Source: Burkholderiaceae bacterium (GTDB lineage Bacteria; Pseudomonadota; Gammaproteobacteria; Burkholderiales; Burkholderiaceae). From it: a stretch of DNA of 64,000 nt. The notes below the pieces were generated by a model. It made no database searches. It worked only from the letters and a program-made list of their open reading frames with translations, and was not told where the DNA came from. The position numbers were made by a program, and so were the translations under genes. How positions within the stretch are numbered: the first letter of the stretch is position 1; the number at the start of each line of letters is the position of its first letter. The stretch is taken from NCBI GenBank assembly GCA_947447945.1, contig CANFLR010000004.1:1-64000 (forward strand), read 5' to 3'. This document shows positions 19,508-28,264 of this stretch, one piece after another.

Positions 19508-21160
19508 ATGGCAAATATTTTTGAACAAGGTTTAGAGAGAAATGCAGCAAACTTCACGCCCATTACTCCTCTACTATTTTTGGAGCGATCTGCTGAGGTT
19601 TACCCAAATCGCCTAGCGGTGATTCATGGGCAATTGCGTCAAACTTGGAGCCAGACTTATGAGCGTTGCCGCAGACTGGCAAGCGCCTTGAGTCAGCATG
19701 GTATTGGCTTGGGAGATACCGTTGCCGTCATGTTACCCAATACGCCACCGATGGTGGAGGCCCACTTTGGTATCCCTATGGTTGGCGCCGTATTGAACGC
19801 TCTTAATACCCGATTAGATCCAGAGTCTATTGCGTTTATGTTGAATCATGGGGAGGCAAAAGCGGTCATGATTGATCCGGAATTTTCTGGAACCATGAAG
19901 AAAGCGCTCGAGATTGCCAAAAAAGAAAGTGGTCGAGAGTTTTTGGTGATTGATGTTGAGGAAAAAGAGTTTACTGTGCCTGGTGAGAAACTGGGGAAGC
20001 TCACTTATGAGCAATTATTGGCTAAGGGTGATCCGCTGTTCGCATGGCAGGTTCCCTCTGACGAGTGGCAGGCAATTTGCTTAAATTACACCTCTGGTAC
20101 GACAGGCAATCCCAAGGGCGTGGTTTACCATCACCGGGGTGCTGCCATTAATGCAGTCTCAAATATTTTAGATTGGGATATCAATAAGCATCCAATCTAT
20201 TTATGGACCTTGCCGATGTTCCATTGCAATGGTTGGTGTTTCCCTTGGACTGTCGCAGCGCGAGCTGGTATTAATGTTTGTCTAAGGCGCGTAGATGCCC
20301 AGCATATTTTTGCGGCAATCAAAGAGCATCAGGTTAGTCATTACTGCGCAGCCCCCATTGTTCATAATCTTCTGGTTAATGCACCAGATGAGATGAAGGT
20401 AGGCGTGCCAGCTGGGGTTAAAGGTCTGATCGCAGGTGCGGCACCCCCTGCATCCATCATCGAGGGTATGGAAAAGTTGGGCTTTGATTTAACCCATGTA
20501 TATGGATTGACTGAAGTGTATGGTCCAGCAGCGGTTTGCGTAAAACAGGATGAGTGGGACGATTTGGATATTGGTGAGCGTGCTCGATTAAATGCGCGTC
20601 AAGGTGTGCGTTATCACTTGCAACAGGCAATTACTGTTTTGGATCCAGTGACTATGGAGATCGTACCTGCCGATGGAGAGACCATGGGCGAGATTATGTT
20701 TAAAGGCAATATTGCCATGAAGGGCTACCTAAAGAACGAGGCGGCAACTCAAGAAGCTTTTGAAGGCGGTTGGTTTCATTCTGGCGATCTAGCGGTGATG
20801 AGCCCCGATGGCTATGTGAAAATCAAAGATCGTAGCAAGGACATCATTATCTCTGGGGGCGAAAATATTTCTTCAATTGAGGTGGAAGATGTCTTGTTTA
20901 GGCATCCTGCCGTCATGGCTGCCGCGGTGGTAGCAATGCCGGATCCAAAGTGGGGTGAGACCCCCTGCGCCTTTTTGGAAATCAAGCCTGATGCCAATGT
21001 CAGTGCCGAGGAAATTATTGCCCATTGCAAGAAGCACTTAGCGGGATTTAAGGTCCCTAGGGCCGTTATCTTCGGCGAGTTACCAAAGACTTCTACGGGC
21101 AAAATTCAGAAGTTTGAGTTACGCAAAAAGGCTGGCTCAGCCTCTGCTATCGACGTTTAG
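19508..21160 (+). CDS. AMP-forming acyl-CoA synthetase (FadD/DmdB-like)
   Basis: An ANL-superfamily ligase, 550 aa, that activates a carboxylic acid to an acyl-CoA through an acyl-adenylate. Motifs: P-loop-like YTSGTTGNPKGVVYHHRGA, the A5 region THVYGLTEVYGP, GWFHSGDLAV, and KDIIISGGENISS. The C-terminal catalytic lysine K532 is in PKTSTGK, which fits the PX4GK motif acetylated in many acyl-CoA synthetases. The sequence resembles the medium-chain/DmdB (3-methylmercaptopropionate) group, but the substrate cannot be read from it. The start has GCAAGGGAAAAT upstream. It precedes etfBA and an acyl-CoA dehydrogenase. Confidence 0.88.
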   Translation: MANIFEQGLERNAANFTPITPLLFLERSAEVYPNRLAVIHGQLRQTWSQTYERCRRLASALSQHGIGLGDTVAVMLPNTPPMVEAHFGIPMVGAVLNALNTRLDPESIAFMLNHGEAKAVMIDPEFSGTMKKALEIAKKESGREFLVIDVEEKEFTVPGEKLGKLTYEQLLAKGDPLFAWQVPSDEWQAICLNYTSGTTGNPKGVVYHHRGAAINAVSNILDWDINKHPIYLWTLPMFHCNGWCFPWTVAARAGINVCLRRVDAQHIFAAIKEHQVSHYCAAPIVHNLLVNAPDEMKVGVPAGVKGLIAGAAPPASIIEGMEKLGFDLTHVYGLTEVYGPAAVCVKQDEWDDLDIGERARLNARQGVRYHLQQAITVLDPVTMEIVPADGETMGEIMFKGNIAMKGYLKNEAATQEAFEGGWFHSGDLAVMSPDGYVKIKDRSKDIIISGGENISSIEVEDVLFRHPAVMAAAVVAMPDPKWGETPCAFLEIKPDANVSAEEIIAHCKKHLAGFKVPRAVIFGELPKTSTGKIQKFELRKKAGSASAIDV

Positions 21161-21181
21161 TCAAAGTCTGTGCGAGGCGGA

Positions 21182-21187
21182 TAAAAT
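21182..21187 (+). promoter_or_regulatory. candidate -10 element for etfBA
   Basis: TAAAAT lies about 40 nt before the etfB ATG and just after the acyl-CoA synthetase stop. No strong -35 is visible. It would allow etfBA expression independent of the upstream pair. Confidence 0.3.
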
Positions 21188-21228
21188 AGAGTACTACCCC
21201 GATTTTTGATAAAGATTGAGAAAGCAAG

Positions 21229-21978
21229 ATGAAGATTTTAGTAGCAGTAAAGCGTGTAGTGGATTACAACGTTAAAGTTCGCGTCAAATCCGATCACTCA
21301 GGTGTCGATATTGCCAATGTCAAAATGAGCATGAATCCTTTTGATGAGATAGCAGTTGAAGAGGCTGTGCGCTTGAAAGAGGCCGGTATCGCCACTGAAA
21401 TTATCGCCGTCTCTGTCGGCCCCACCCAATGTCAAGAAACCTTACGTACTGCTTTAGCGATTGGTGCTGATCGCGCCATTTTGGTTGAGAGCAATAGTGA
21501 GATTCAACCCCTTGCCGTGGCTAAGATTCTGCAATCTCTTTGTGAAAAAGAGGCAGCGCAGATCGTCATACTGGGTAAACAAGCGATTGACGATGACAGT
21601 AACCAAACTGGTCAGATGTTGGCTGCATTGTTAGATATTCCGCAAGCTACTTTCGCCTCTAAGGTGGTGGTTGCCGATGGTAAAGTCAATGTCACGCGTG
21701 AAGTGGATGGCGGCTTGGAAACCATCTCATTGACATTGCCAGCAGTTATCACTACCGACCTGCGCTTGAATGAGCCGCGTTATGTAACTCTACCCAACAT
21801 TATGAAGGCCAAGAAAAAGACCTTAGAGATTGTGAAGTCAGAAGATTTCGGAATCGATATCACTCCACGACTCAAAACACTCAAAGTAGAAGAGCCTCCT
21901 ACTCGAAGCGCAGGTGTCATGGTTGCCGATGTTGCAGCTCTTGTTGAAAAATTAAAAAATGAAGCGAAGGTAATTTAA
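21229..21978 (+). CDS. etfB: electron transfer flavoprotein subunit beta
   Basis: EtfB binds AMP and, with EtfA, carries electrons from acyl-CoA dehydrogenases to ETF-ubiquinone oxidoreductase. The protein is 249 aa, with N-terminal [20 protein letters not shown], the family signature around [21 protein letters not shown] and the C-terminal recognition region ([16 protein letters not shown]). The stop is directly followed by the etfA ATG with no gap, so the two subunits are translated together. Confidence 0.96.
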   Translation: MKILVAVKRVVDYNVKVRVKSDHSGVDIANVKMSMNPFDEIAVEEAVRLKEAGIATEIIAVSVGPTQCQETLRTALAIGADRAILVESNSEIQPLAVAKILQSLCEKEAAQIVILGKQAIDDDSNQTGQMLAALLDIPQATFASKVVVADGKVNVTREVDGGLETISLTLPAVITTDLRLNEPRYVTLPNIMKAKKKTLEIVKSEDFGIDITPRLKTLKVEEPPTRSAGVMVADVAALVEKLKNEAKVI

Positions 21979-22923
21979 ATGGCTGCTCTTGTTATTGCTG
22001 AACACGATAATCTTTCTTTAAAACCGGCAACGCTGAATGCTGTTGCTGCCGCCTTGCAGTGTTCGCCAGAGGTTGATGTGCTCGTGGCCGGTAGTGCGGC
22101 AGATGTTGCTGCCGCTGCGGCAGCTCAAATCGCCGGAGTCCGCAAAGTGATTCAGGTTGAGGCGCCGACTTTGGCAGACCAACTTGCTGAACCTTTGGCT
22201 GCACAGATTCTGGCGATGGCAGGTGTTTATAGCTACCTTTTAGCTCCAGCAACTGCGAATGGTAAAAATGTGATGCCACGTGTTGCTGCTAAATTGGATG
22301 TAGCGCAGCTGTCTGACATCATTAAAGTTGTCTCCCCAAATACTTTTGAGCGCCCCATTTATGCTGGCAATGCGATTGCTACAGTTCAATCTGATGATGC
22401 GGTAAAGGTGATTACAGTTCGGGCAACGGGTTTTGATCCAGCGGCGTCTTCAGGCGGATCAGCTGTGATTGAAAAACAAGCTGCCGATGCAACTGCTAAC
22501 AACGCTTCCTCGTCTGCCTTTGTTGGGCGTGAGCTGACTAAATCAGACCGCCCGGAACTTACTGCTGCCAAAATCATTGTTTCTGGAGGTCGCGGCTTAG
22601 GTTCGGGTGAAAAGTACCAAGAACTGATTGCCCCCTTGGCTGATAAGTTGGGTGCCGCCTTGGGTGCATCGCGCGCTGCAGTGGATGCGGGTTACGTTCC
22701 AAATGATTATCAAGTGGGGCAGACCGGCAAGATTGTTGCTCCTGAACTCTATGTTGCTGTGGGTATTTCTGGGGCGATTCAGCACTTGGCTGGTATGAAA
22801 GATTCTAAGGTGATAGTTGCCATCAATAAAGATCCCGAGGCGCCAATTTTTAGTGTTGCTGATTATGGGCTGGTGGCTGATTTATTTACCGCGGTACCGG
22901 AGTTCACTAAAGCCGTTTCATGA
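21979..22923 (+). CDS. etfA: electron transfer flavoprotein subunit alpha
   Basis: EtfA carries the FAD of the ETF heterodimer. The C-terminal FAD domain shows [35 protein letters not shown] and [16 protein letters not shown]. The N-terminal half is Ala-rich and pairs with EtfB. Length 314 aa is normal. It is immediately followed (about 50 nt) by an acyl-CoA dehydrogenase that is a likely electron donor. Confidence 0.96.
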   Translation: MAALVIAEHDNLSLKPATLNAVAAALQCSPEVDVLVAGSAADVAAAAAAQIAGVRKVIQVEAPTLADQLAEPLAAQILAMAGVYSYLLAPATANGKNVMPRVAAKLDVAQLSDIIKVVSPNTFERPIYAGNAIATVQSDDAVKVITVRATGFDPAASSGGSAVIEKQAADATANNASSSAFVGRELTKSDRPELTAAKIIVSGGRGLGSGEKYQELIAPLADKLGAALGASRAAVDAGYVPNDYQVGQTGKIVAPELYVAVGISGAIQHLAGMKDSKVIVAINKDPEAPIFSVADYGLVADLFTAVPEFTKAVS

Positions 22924-22973
22924 GTCGCTCATTAACCTACCTCATGATGCAAGCTAAATAAAGAGGAGTTGTC

Positions 22974-24761
22974 ATGCCCTATGTAGCCCCAGTGAAGGAT
23001 ATGCTTTTCGTGATGAACGAATTAGCGGGGCTTGCAGACCTTGTGGCTTACCCCCAGTATGCCGAAGCAGGTGCTGATGTAGATTTAGCGCCAGCTATTC
23101 TGGAGGAGGCTGCTAAATTTAATCAGGACGTCGTAGCTCCACTTAATTGGCCTGGCGATCAAAATCCAAGTGCCTTGCGTGATGGTGAGGTCTATACAAC
23201 ACCTGGATTTAAAGAGGCGTTCGAACAATTTGCTGCTGCAGGTTGGCAGGGAGTGGTTCATCCCCCCAAATTTGGAGGCCAGGGCCTACCAAAGTTAATT
23301 GCTACCGCTTGCTTTGAGATGGTTCATTCGGCCAGCCTTTCTTTTGCTTTGTGCCCGATGTTGACCGATGGAGCCATCGAGGCATTATTGACGGCTGCCA
23401 GTCCAGAGCTTCAAGAGTTATACGTCCCTAAGATGATTTCAGGGGAGTGGACTGGCACCATGAATCTCACTGAGCCTCAAGCAGGTTCTGACCTATCGAT
23501 GGTGCGTTCGCGTGCGGTTCCTCAAGAGGACGGGTCTTATAAGATTTTTGGCACCAAAATCTTCATTACTTATGGCGAACACGATATGGCGAAGAATATT
23601 GTCCATCTCGTATTGGCCCGCACTCCAGATGCCCCTGAGGGTGTGAAGGGGATTTCTTTATTTGTTGCCCCCAAGTTGATGGTTAAGGCTGATGGCTCTT
23701 TGGGCGAGCGCAATGATATTGATTGTGTCTCACTAGAGCATAAGCTTGGAATTAAGGCCAGCCCGACGGCAGTCTTGCAGTTTGGTGATCACGGCGGTGC
23801 AGTGGGATATTTGGTAGGCGAAGAAAACCGCGGCCTGGAATATATGTTTGTCATGATGAATGCCGCACGGTTCTCTGTTGGTATGCAAGGGATTGCGGTT
23901 GCTGAGCGGGCCTATCAAAAAGCAGTGCAGTATGCCAAAGATCGCGTACAAAGTCGTGACCTTGCTGGCTCTCCTGGTCCTGTAGCAATTATTCATCAGC
24001 CTGATGTGAAACGTATGCTCATGACAATGCGCGCCTATGTTGAGGCTTCCAGGGCGTTGGCATATTACGCAGCGGCTGAGTGTGATGCGCAACACGCCTC
24101 CCCGGATGCGGCTTCGAGTAAGGGTAGTCAAGCTATTTATGAATTCTTGGTGCCAATTGTTAAAGGGTTTTCTACAGAGATGTCCATTGAGGTGGCAAGC
24201 CTTGGCGTTCAAGTGCATGGTGGCATGGGTTTTATTGAGGAAACTGGCGCTGCCCAGCATTATCGTGATGCACGTATTTTGACAATTTACGAAGGTACCA
24301 CTGCCATTCAGGCGAATGATTTAATTGGCAGAAAGACTGTCCGTGATGGCGGTGCTACGGCGCAAGTATTGATTGGCAAAATTAAAACAACCGAGAAAGA
24401 CCTTGCAGTTGCTGGAAGTGCAGATGCAAAAGCAGTTCTCAAGCAATTGACTTCTGCACGCGCAGCATTTGAAGCTGCTTTGGGTTACATCTTGGAGAAT
24501 GCTAAAACTGAAGTGAAGGCCGTATACGCCGGTAGCTTTGCCTATTTGCGATTATGTGGCTTGGTCTTAGGTGCCTGGCAGATGGCTCGCGCACTTTTAG
24601 CTGCTGAAGGCTTACGTGCCAGCGACCCGAGTTTTTATGACGCTAAGATTGCTACTGCACGTTTCTTTGCAGAGAATTTATTACCCCAAGCAAATGCCTT
24701 AGCGACTTCTATTCTAGAAAGTGGACATTCGACAAATGCTTTAGCTGTAGAGCAGTTCTAA
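22974..24761 (+). CDS. acyl-CoA dehydrogenase (DmdC-like, long form)
   Basis: An FAD-dependent acyl-CoA dehydrogenase of 595 aa, the long type with a C-terminal extension, rather than the ~380-aa short type. The N-terminus MPYVAPVKDMLFVMNEL and the flavin-binding MNLTEPQAGSDLSMVRSRA resemble DmdC, the 3-methylmercaptopropionyl-CoA dehydrogenase. The catalytic glutamate is expected in ILTIYEGTTAIQANDL. It has a clear AGAGGAG-type Shine-Dalgarno. The physiological substrate (fatty acyl-CoA or MMPA-CoA) is not decided by sequence; linkage to etfBA and an acyl-CoA synthetase supports acyl-CoA oxidation. Confidence 0.88.
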   Translation: MPYVAPVKDMLFVMNELAGLADLVAYPQYAEAGADVDLAPAILEEAAKFNQDVVAPLNWPGDQNPSALRDGEVYTTPGFKEAFEQFAAAGWQGVVHPPKFGGQGLPKLIATACFEMVHSASLSFALCPMLTDGAIEALLTAASPELQELYVPKMISGEWTGTMNLTEPQAGSDLSMVRSRAVPQEDGSYKIFGTKIFITYGEHDMAKNIVHLVLARTPDAPEGVKGISLFVAPKLMVKADGSLGERNDIDCVSLEHKLGIKASPTAVLQFGDHGGAVGYLVGEENRGLEYMFVMMNAARFSVGMQGIAVAERAYQKAVQYAKDRVQSRDLAGSPGPVAIIHQPDVKRMLMTMRAYVEASRALAYYAAAECDAQHASPDAASSKGSQAIYEFLVPIVKGFSTEMSIEVASLGVQVHGGMGFIEETGAAQHYRDARILTIYEGTTAIQANDLIGRKTVRDGGATAQVLIGKIKTTEKDLAVAGSADAKAVLKQLTSARAAFEAALGYILENAKTEVKAVYAGSFAYLRLCGLVLGAWQMARALLAAEGLRASDPSFYDAKIATARFFAENLLPQANALATSILESGHSTNALAVEQF

Positions 24762-24792
24762 GGCCTCGGCCGTTGGGAGTGTGTTACTCCGA

Positions 24793-25227
24793 TTACTGGG
24801 AAAGCTTGCGGGCCTCTCCAATTTGTGAGATAAAAAACTGCTCAAAAGAGATGGCAAAAAAAGTCATCATGACACCAGCCCCAAGCACTAATGAGAAGAT
24901 CACAGTAAGCACTACAGGCCAACCTGATTGGGTTTTGCCGGCTGAATTAAATTGCGCATCCCATTTCTCATCCGCACGTAAGCCAAGTGCAATCGTTGTC
25001 AACCAACTTGCTTCCATCACAATAAAGCCCAAGGTAATCATGATCCAACCCGGAGCAGAATGGAAGTGAGCATTTTTTAAGATGAGCCAGCCGCCAATGC
25101 CCCCGATAAGGGAAAACAGTTGGGCCCATGCCCAAAAAGATTTGATGCCTAATAAATAAAAGCAGTTCAAGCCAGTGCCTGGAAAAAATAATCCCAGAGC
25201 ACAGAAGATCAATTTGGAGCGTTTCAT
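24793..25227 (-). CDS. small integral membrane protein, function unknown
   Basis: I do not recognise the family with confidence. The 144-aa product shows about four hydrophobic segments (near residues 7-25, 30-52, 58-82 and 103-127), with a charged loop ADEKWDAQFNSAGKTQSG between the last two. The N-terminus MKRSKLIFCALGLFFPGTGLNCFYLLG hints at a TM2-like start (a turn with PGTG before the next helix). It lies 26 nt downstream of the META-domain lipoprotein gene on the same strand, so the pair is probably co-transcribed. Confidence 0.65.
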   Translation of the reverse strand: MKRSKLIFCALGLFFPGTGLNCFYLLGIKSFWAWAQLFSLIGGIGGWLILKNAHFHSAPGWIMITLGFIVMEASWLTTIALGLRADEKWDAQFNSAGKTQSGWPVVLTVIFSLVLGAGVMMTFFAISFEQFFISQIGEARKLSQ

Positions 25228-25253
25228 TAAAACCTTTTTAGTGGTGAGTTTGA

Positions 25254-25784
25254 TTATTTTTTACTAGGTTCACGTTGTGCAAAGCTTAGCACTTCACGAT
25301 CTCGACCAATTACGAGCAGTCGATCACCATCACGCACGATTGTGCGGTAATCATTGAGCTCATAGAGAAAGTCATTTTCCAACTCCATGCGCTGCGGACT
25401 ACAGGCTTGCTTTGTCGTGACAATTTTGTCCAAAGTGAAGCCACGCTCATCCTCGCTAATCTGGGCGGTGAAGCGGTTGCAACTTGTGAAGCCGCTCAGA
25501 CGCTCCCCATTACTATCAAAGGCGATTTGAATGGGGTTACCTGCCTCACCTTGGGGAATTTGTCTGGCGCGGACTTCACCGTTGGAATTGGGGGTCAGAT
25601 TCCAGCGAATTAGCTCCCACTGAGTGTTTTTGAGCTCCCGCGCTGGAGGACTGATCTTTGCCCCACAGGGGGGAATCACATTAGCGCAGGCCGTTAATAA
25701 GCTCAAGCTTAAGCAGGAAAACGCAAGAAATAGCCGATTTGCATTGCTTTTGAGAGAGGCAGATAAAGGCTTTTTTCTAGACAT
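25254..25784 (-). CDS. META-domain (HslJ-like) lipoprotein
   Basis: The product is 176 aa with a signal segment (RLFLAFSCLSLSLLTAC) whose lipobox LLTAC predicts acylation. The mature part holds a META domain: LKNTQWELIRWN, SGFTSCNRFTAQI (the conserved GCNR-like turn) and TTKQACSPQRMELENDFLYEL. META proteins such as HslJ are linked to novobiocin or heat tolerance, but a precise role is unknown. A TAGGAAAAA segment precedes the ATG. It appears to form a two-gene unit with the membrane protein downstream. Confidence 0.8.
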   Translation of the reverse strand: MSRKKPLSASLKSNANRLFLAFSCLSLSLLTACANVIPPCGAKISPPARELKNTQWELIRWNLTPNSNGEVRARQIPQGEAGNPIQIAFDSNGERLSGFTSCNRFTAQISEDERGFTLDKIVTTKQACSPQRMELENDFLYELNDYRTIVRDGDRLLVIGRDREVLSFAQREPSKK

Positions 25785-25886
25785 TTTTTCCTAAACCGTT
25801 GTTTTTAAGTAATTTTTTATGACTTTACCCAGGCTATTTTACTGATTTGCTTGTTGAATTAGGTGGAATAAATAGGGGTTTTCGTC

Positions 25887-25892
25887 TAGAAT
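25887..25892 (+). promoter_or_regulatory. candidate -10 element for the rpsP operon
   Basis: TAGAAT (5 of 6 to consensus) lies about 130 nt before rpsP in the AT-rich gap after the divergent META gene. The matching -35 is poor (TGGAAT at 17 nt). It would give a leader long enough to include the hairpin at 25977-25995. Confidence 0.3.
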
Positions 25893-25976
25893 ATGAGGCT
25901 TTCCGCTATCCCGTGAATTTGTTTTTGGAATTTGTCCAGATAGCAGGAGTTCAGGATTTTTGTAGAAGTTTCATTG

Positions 25977-25997
25977 GGTTGTCATCAACCTGTTTTT
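25977..25997 (+). promoter_or_regulatory. hairpin plus U-rich tract in rpsP leader (possible attenuator)
   Basis: GGTTG-tcat-CAACC forms a 5-bp stem and is followed by TGTTTTT, about 25 nt before the rpsP ATG. The form is terminator-like but weak. Position in a ribosomal-protein operon leader suggests attenuation or autoregulation. Confidence 0.35.
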
Positions 25998-26021
25998 AAT
26001 TTTAGATTTTAAGGAATAACT

Positions 26022-26267
26022 ATGGTCGTCATTCGACTAGCACGCGGCGGTTCTAAGAAGCGCCCTTTTTATAGCATCGTGGCTACTGACAAGCGCAATC
26101 GTCGCGACTCGAATTTTATCGAGCGCATTGGTTATTTCAATCCGAAGGCAGCTGAGTCTGAGCAAGCAATGCGTGTTGCACAAGACCGTTTGACTTACTG
26201 GACAGGTGTTGGTGCGCAAATCTCCCCAACCGTTGCGCGTTTAATCAAAAATAATCCTGCAGTCTAA
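26022..26267 (+). CDS. rpsP: 30S ribosomal protein S16
   Basis: S16 is a small-subunit assembly protein. The 81-aa product has the family N-terminus [23 protein letters not shown] and the GYFNPKA segment. TAAGGAATAACT supplies a Shine-Dalgarno before the ATG. It is the first gene of the conserved rpsP-rimM-trmD-rplS operon. Confidence 0.98.
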   Translation: MVVIRLARGGSKKRPFYSIVATDKRNRRDSNFIERIGYFNPKAAESEQAMRVAQDRLTYWTGVGAQISPTVARLIKNNPAV

Positions 26268-26278
26268 AGACGGTTTTT

Positions 26279-26311
26279 CTAGAGTCTCCATCTCCACGGT
26301 GGGGTCTCTAG
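26279..26311 (+). other. long stem-loop between rpsP and rimM
   Basis: CTAGAG-T-CTCCA pairs with TGGGG-T-CTCTAG (11 pairs including one G-U, with one T-T mismatch) around a 9-nt loop. It starts 12 nt after the rpsP stop. No U-tract follows, so it is not an ordinary terminator; an RNA processing or stabilising element that adjusts rpsP against rimM/trmD output is a reasonable guess. Confidence 0.5.
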
Positions 26312-26360
26312 CGCTAGGATTCATGAGTAGTTTTATTTAGGGAAATGAGGTTACTTCAAT

Positions 26361-26918
26361 ATGAGTACGCCATCCCTGAATGATTTAATTGAGCTTGGTG
26401 CTATTGCCGATGCTCAGGGCTTGCAAGGTCAAGTAAAGGTTCGCCCTCATTCTTCCGATCCTGTAGCGCTTCTCTCCTCAAAAGAAATTTGGCTTTCACT
26501 GCTTCCCCGGCGGGAAGCGGGTGCCTCAACGGCTCAGGGTTCATTGCGTGCATATAAAGTCAAGCAGGCAAAGATGCATAGTGGCACTGTTGTGATTACT
26601 TTAGATGGTGTAACAGATCGCGATCAAGCGCTGGCCTTAAAGGGTGCGCGTATTTTTCTTGGGCGCGATGCATTTCCAAATACTGATAAAGATAGCTATT
26701 ACTGGGTCGATTTGATAGGTTGTCAGGCGCACAATCTCCAAGGCGAGCATTTAGGTGAGGTTGTTGATGTCACTGAGAATGGGGCGCATGGCGTTATTGC
26801 TATTGGCGACCCTTTTAGTAAAGCCATTAAACAATTGGTGCCTTTTGTGAAAGAAGTTGTTGGCAATGTGGACCTATCCAATAAATCGATTACGCTTGAT
26901 TGGCAAGCTGACTGGTAA
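26361..26918 (+). CDS. rimM: ribosome maturation factor RimM
   Basis: RimM helps assemble the 30S head around S19. It is 185 aa with an N-terminal beta-barrel (IELGAIADAQGLQGQVKVRPHS) and a C-terminal PRC-barrel (YYWVDLIGCQAHNLQGEHLGEVVDV, then AIKQLVPFVKEVV). GAGG lies upstream of the ATG. About 90 nt with a stable hairpin separate it from rpsP, and trmD follows after 29 nt. Confidence 0.95.
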   Translation: MSTPSLNDLIELGAIADAQGLQGQVKVRPHSSDPVALLSSKEIWLSLLPRREAGASTAQGSLRAYKVKQAKMHSGTVVITLDGVTDRDQALALKGARIFLGRDAFPNTDKDSYYWVDLIGCQAHNLQGEHLGEVVDVTENGAHGVIAIGDPFSKAIKQLVPFVKEVVGNVDLSNKSITLDWQADW

Positions 26919-26947
26919 GTCGCTCAACAACCCTTTTTAATCTCAAT

Positions 26948-27694
26948 ATGCGTTTTGATGTTGTAACCCTCTTCCCGGAAATGTTTCCTGCTTTAACCCA
27001 GTGGGGGGTAACGGGACGCGCCTGCGAAAAGGGCTTGGCAAGCGTCAAACTCTGGAATCCTCGGGACTATTGCTATGATCCGCGCAAGACGGTAGACGAT
27101 CGCGCTTATGGGGGTGGTCCAGGTATGGTGATGATGGTTAAGCCCTTGGAAGATACAGTTCATGCCATAAAAGCTGCCCATCAAGCAGACGGCGTTAAAA
27201 CTGGCCCGATTTGTCTTTTGGCTCCTCAGGGCGAGACTTTTTCTCAACAGATAGCAGCAGACGTTCTGAAACACGGCAATATCAGCTTTATCTGCGGCCG
27301 TTATGAGGCAATTGACCAACGTTTTGTCGACCGGAATGTGGATTTGCAGCTTTCCCTCGGGGATTTTGTGGTTTCAGGAGGTGAAATTCCGGCTATGGCG
27401 ATGATGGACGCCGTTATTAGGCTGATTCCAGGAGCTCTTGGAGATGAGGATTCTGCTGCTCAAGATAGCTTTATAAACGGTCTTTTGGACTATCCGCACT
27501 ATACCCGCCCCGAAATATATGAAAATTTATCCGTGCCAGACGTGCTTTTAGGCGGACATCACGCTAAAATAGCGGATTGGCGTCGGCAGAAGTCTTTAGA
27601 GTTGACGTTAAGGTTGAGGCCAGATTTAATTGAGTCTGCCAGAACCAAAGGGTTGCTAACCCAAGAAGACGAGCAATTTCTTCAAACGCTGTGA
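26948..27694 (+). CDS. trmD: tRNA (guanine-N1-)-methyltransferase
   Basis: TrmD methylates G37 of tRNAs using SAM, preventing +1 frameshifting. The 248-aa SPOUT enzyme shows RFDVVTLFPEMF at the start, FICGRYEAIDQRF and LSLGDFVVSGGEIPAM, which form the trefoil-knot SAM site, and the catalytic region SFINGLLDYPHYTRPE. It is the third gene of the rpsP operon. Confidence 0.97.
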   Translation: MRFDVVTLFPEMFPALTQWGVTGRACEKGLASVKLWNPRDYCYDPRKTVDDRAYGGGPGMVMMVKPLEDTVHAIKAAHQADGVKTGPICLLAPQGETFSQQIAADVLKHGNISFICGRYEAIDQRFVDRNVDLQLSLGDFVVSGGEIPAMAMMDAVIRLIPGALGDEDSAAQDSFINGLLDYPHYTRPEIYENLSVPDVLLGGHHAKIADWRRQKSLELTLRLRPDLIESARTKGLLTQEDEQFLQTL

Positions 27695-27820
27695 GTAATC
27701 TCAGTATCGAATAAAAAGTTTGTATTTTGGATTGGTGAAATTGTTTTAACTGCATCCTCTGTCTGGTCCGTTGATGAATGTCTCGGGATTGAACGCTGAC
27801 AAGATGTTTAAGGATTAAAA

Positions 27821-28213
27821 ATGAATTTAATTGAAAAAATTGAGCAAGAAGAAATTGCTCGCTTAAGTGCTAACAGAACCCTTCCCAGTTTTGCTCCTGG
27901 CGATACAGTAGTGGTTGGCGTAAACGTAGTTGAAGGTACACGTAAGCGTACCCAGGCTTTTGAAGGTGTTGTGATTGCTAAGCGCAATCGTGGACTGAAT
28001 TCTAGCTTTATCGTTCGCAAGATTTCTTCTGGCGAAGGCGTGGAGCGTACTTTCCAAACATACTCACCACTGATCGCTAGTATTGAAGTGAAGCGTCGCG
28101 GTGATGTGCGTCGTGCGAAGTTGTATTACTTGCGCGACCGTTCTGGTAAATCTGCACGTATTAAAGAAAAGCTTCCTGCTCGCAAGGCAGCTGCTGCTCC
28201 TGCCGCTGAATAA
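27821..28213 (+). CDS. rplS: 50S ribosomal protein L19
   Basis: L19 sits at the 30S-50S interface. The 130-aa protein has the typical start [15 protein letters not shown], the [33 protein letters not shown] core (quoted in part) and an Ala-rich tail. AAGGAT precedes the ATG. The 126-nt gap after trmD is longer than elsewhere in this operon and may hold a leader. An intrinsic terminator follows. Confidence 0.98.
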   Translation: MNLIEKIEQEEIARLSANRTLPSFAPGDTVVVGVNVVEGTRKRTQAFEGVVIAKRNRGLNSSFIVRKISSGEGVERTFQTYSPLIASIEVKRRGDVRRAKLYYLRDRSGKSARIKEKLPARKAAAAPAAE

Positions 28214-28231
28214 ATCATCGGCTAGAAGTTC

Positions 28232-28257
28232 AAAAGGCGGCCTTGGTCGCCTTTTTT
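28232..28257 (+). terminator. intrinsic terminator of the rpsP-rplS operon
   Basis: AAAAGGCG pairs with CGCCTTTT around an 8-nt loop and runs into TTTTTT, 19 nt after the rplS stop. Confidence 0.85.
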
Positions 28258-28264
28258 ATTACCC

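Noticed and set aside
23733-24260. 175-aa minus-strand ORF opposite the acyl-CoA dehydrogenase
   Set aside because: Fully covered by the conserved dehydrogenase; Cys/His-rich composition is typical of an antisense shadow.
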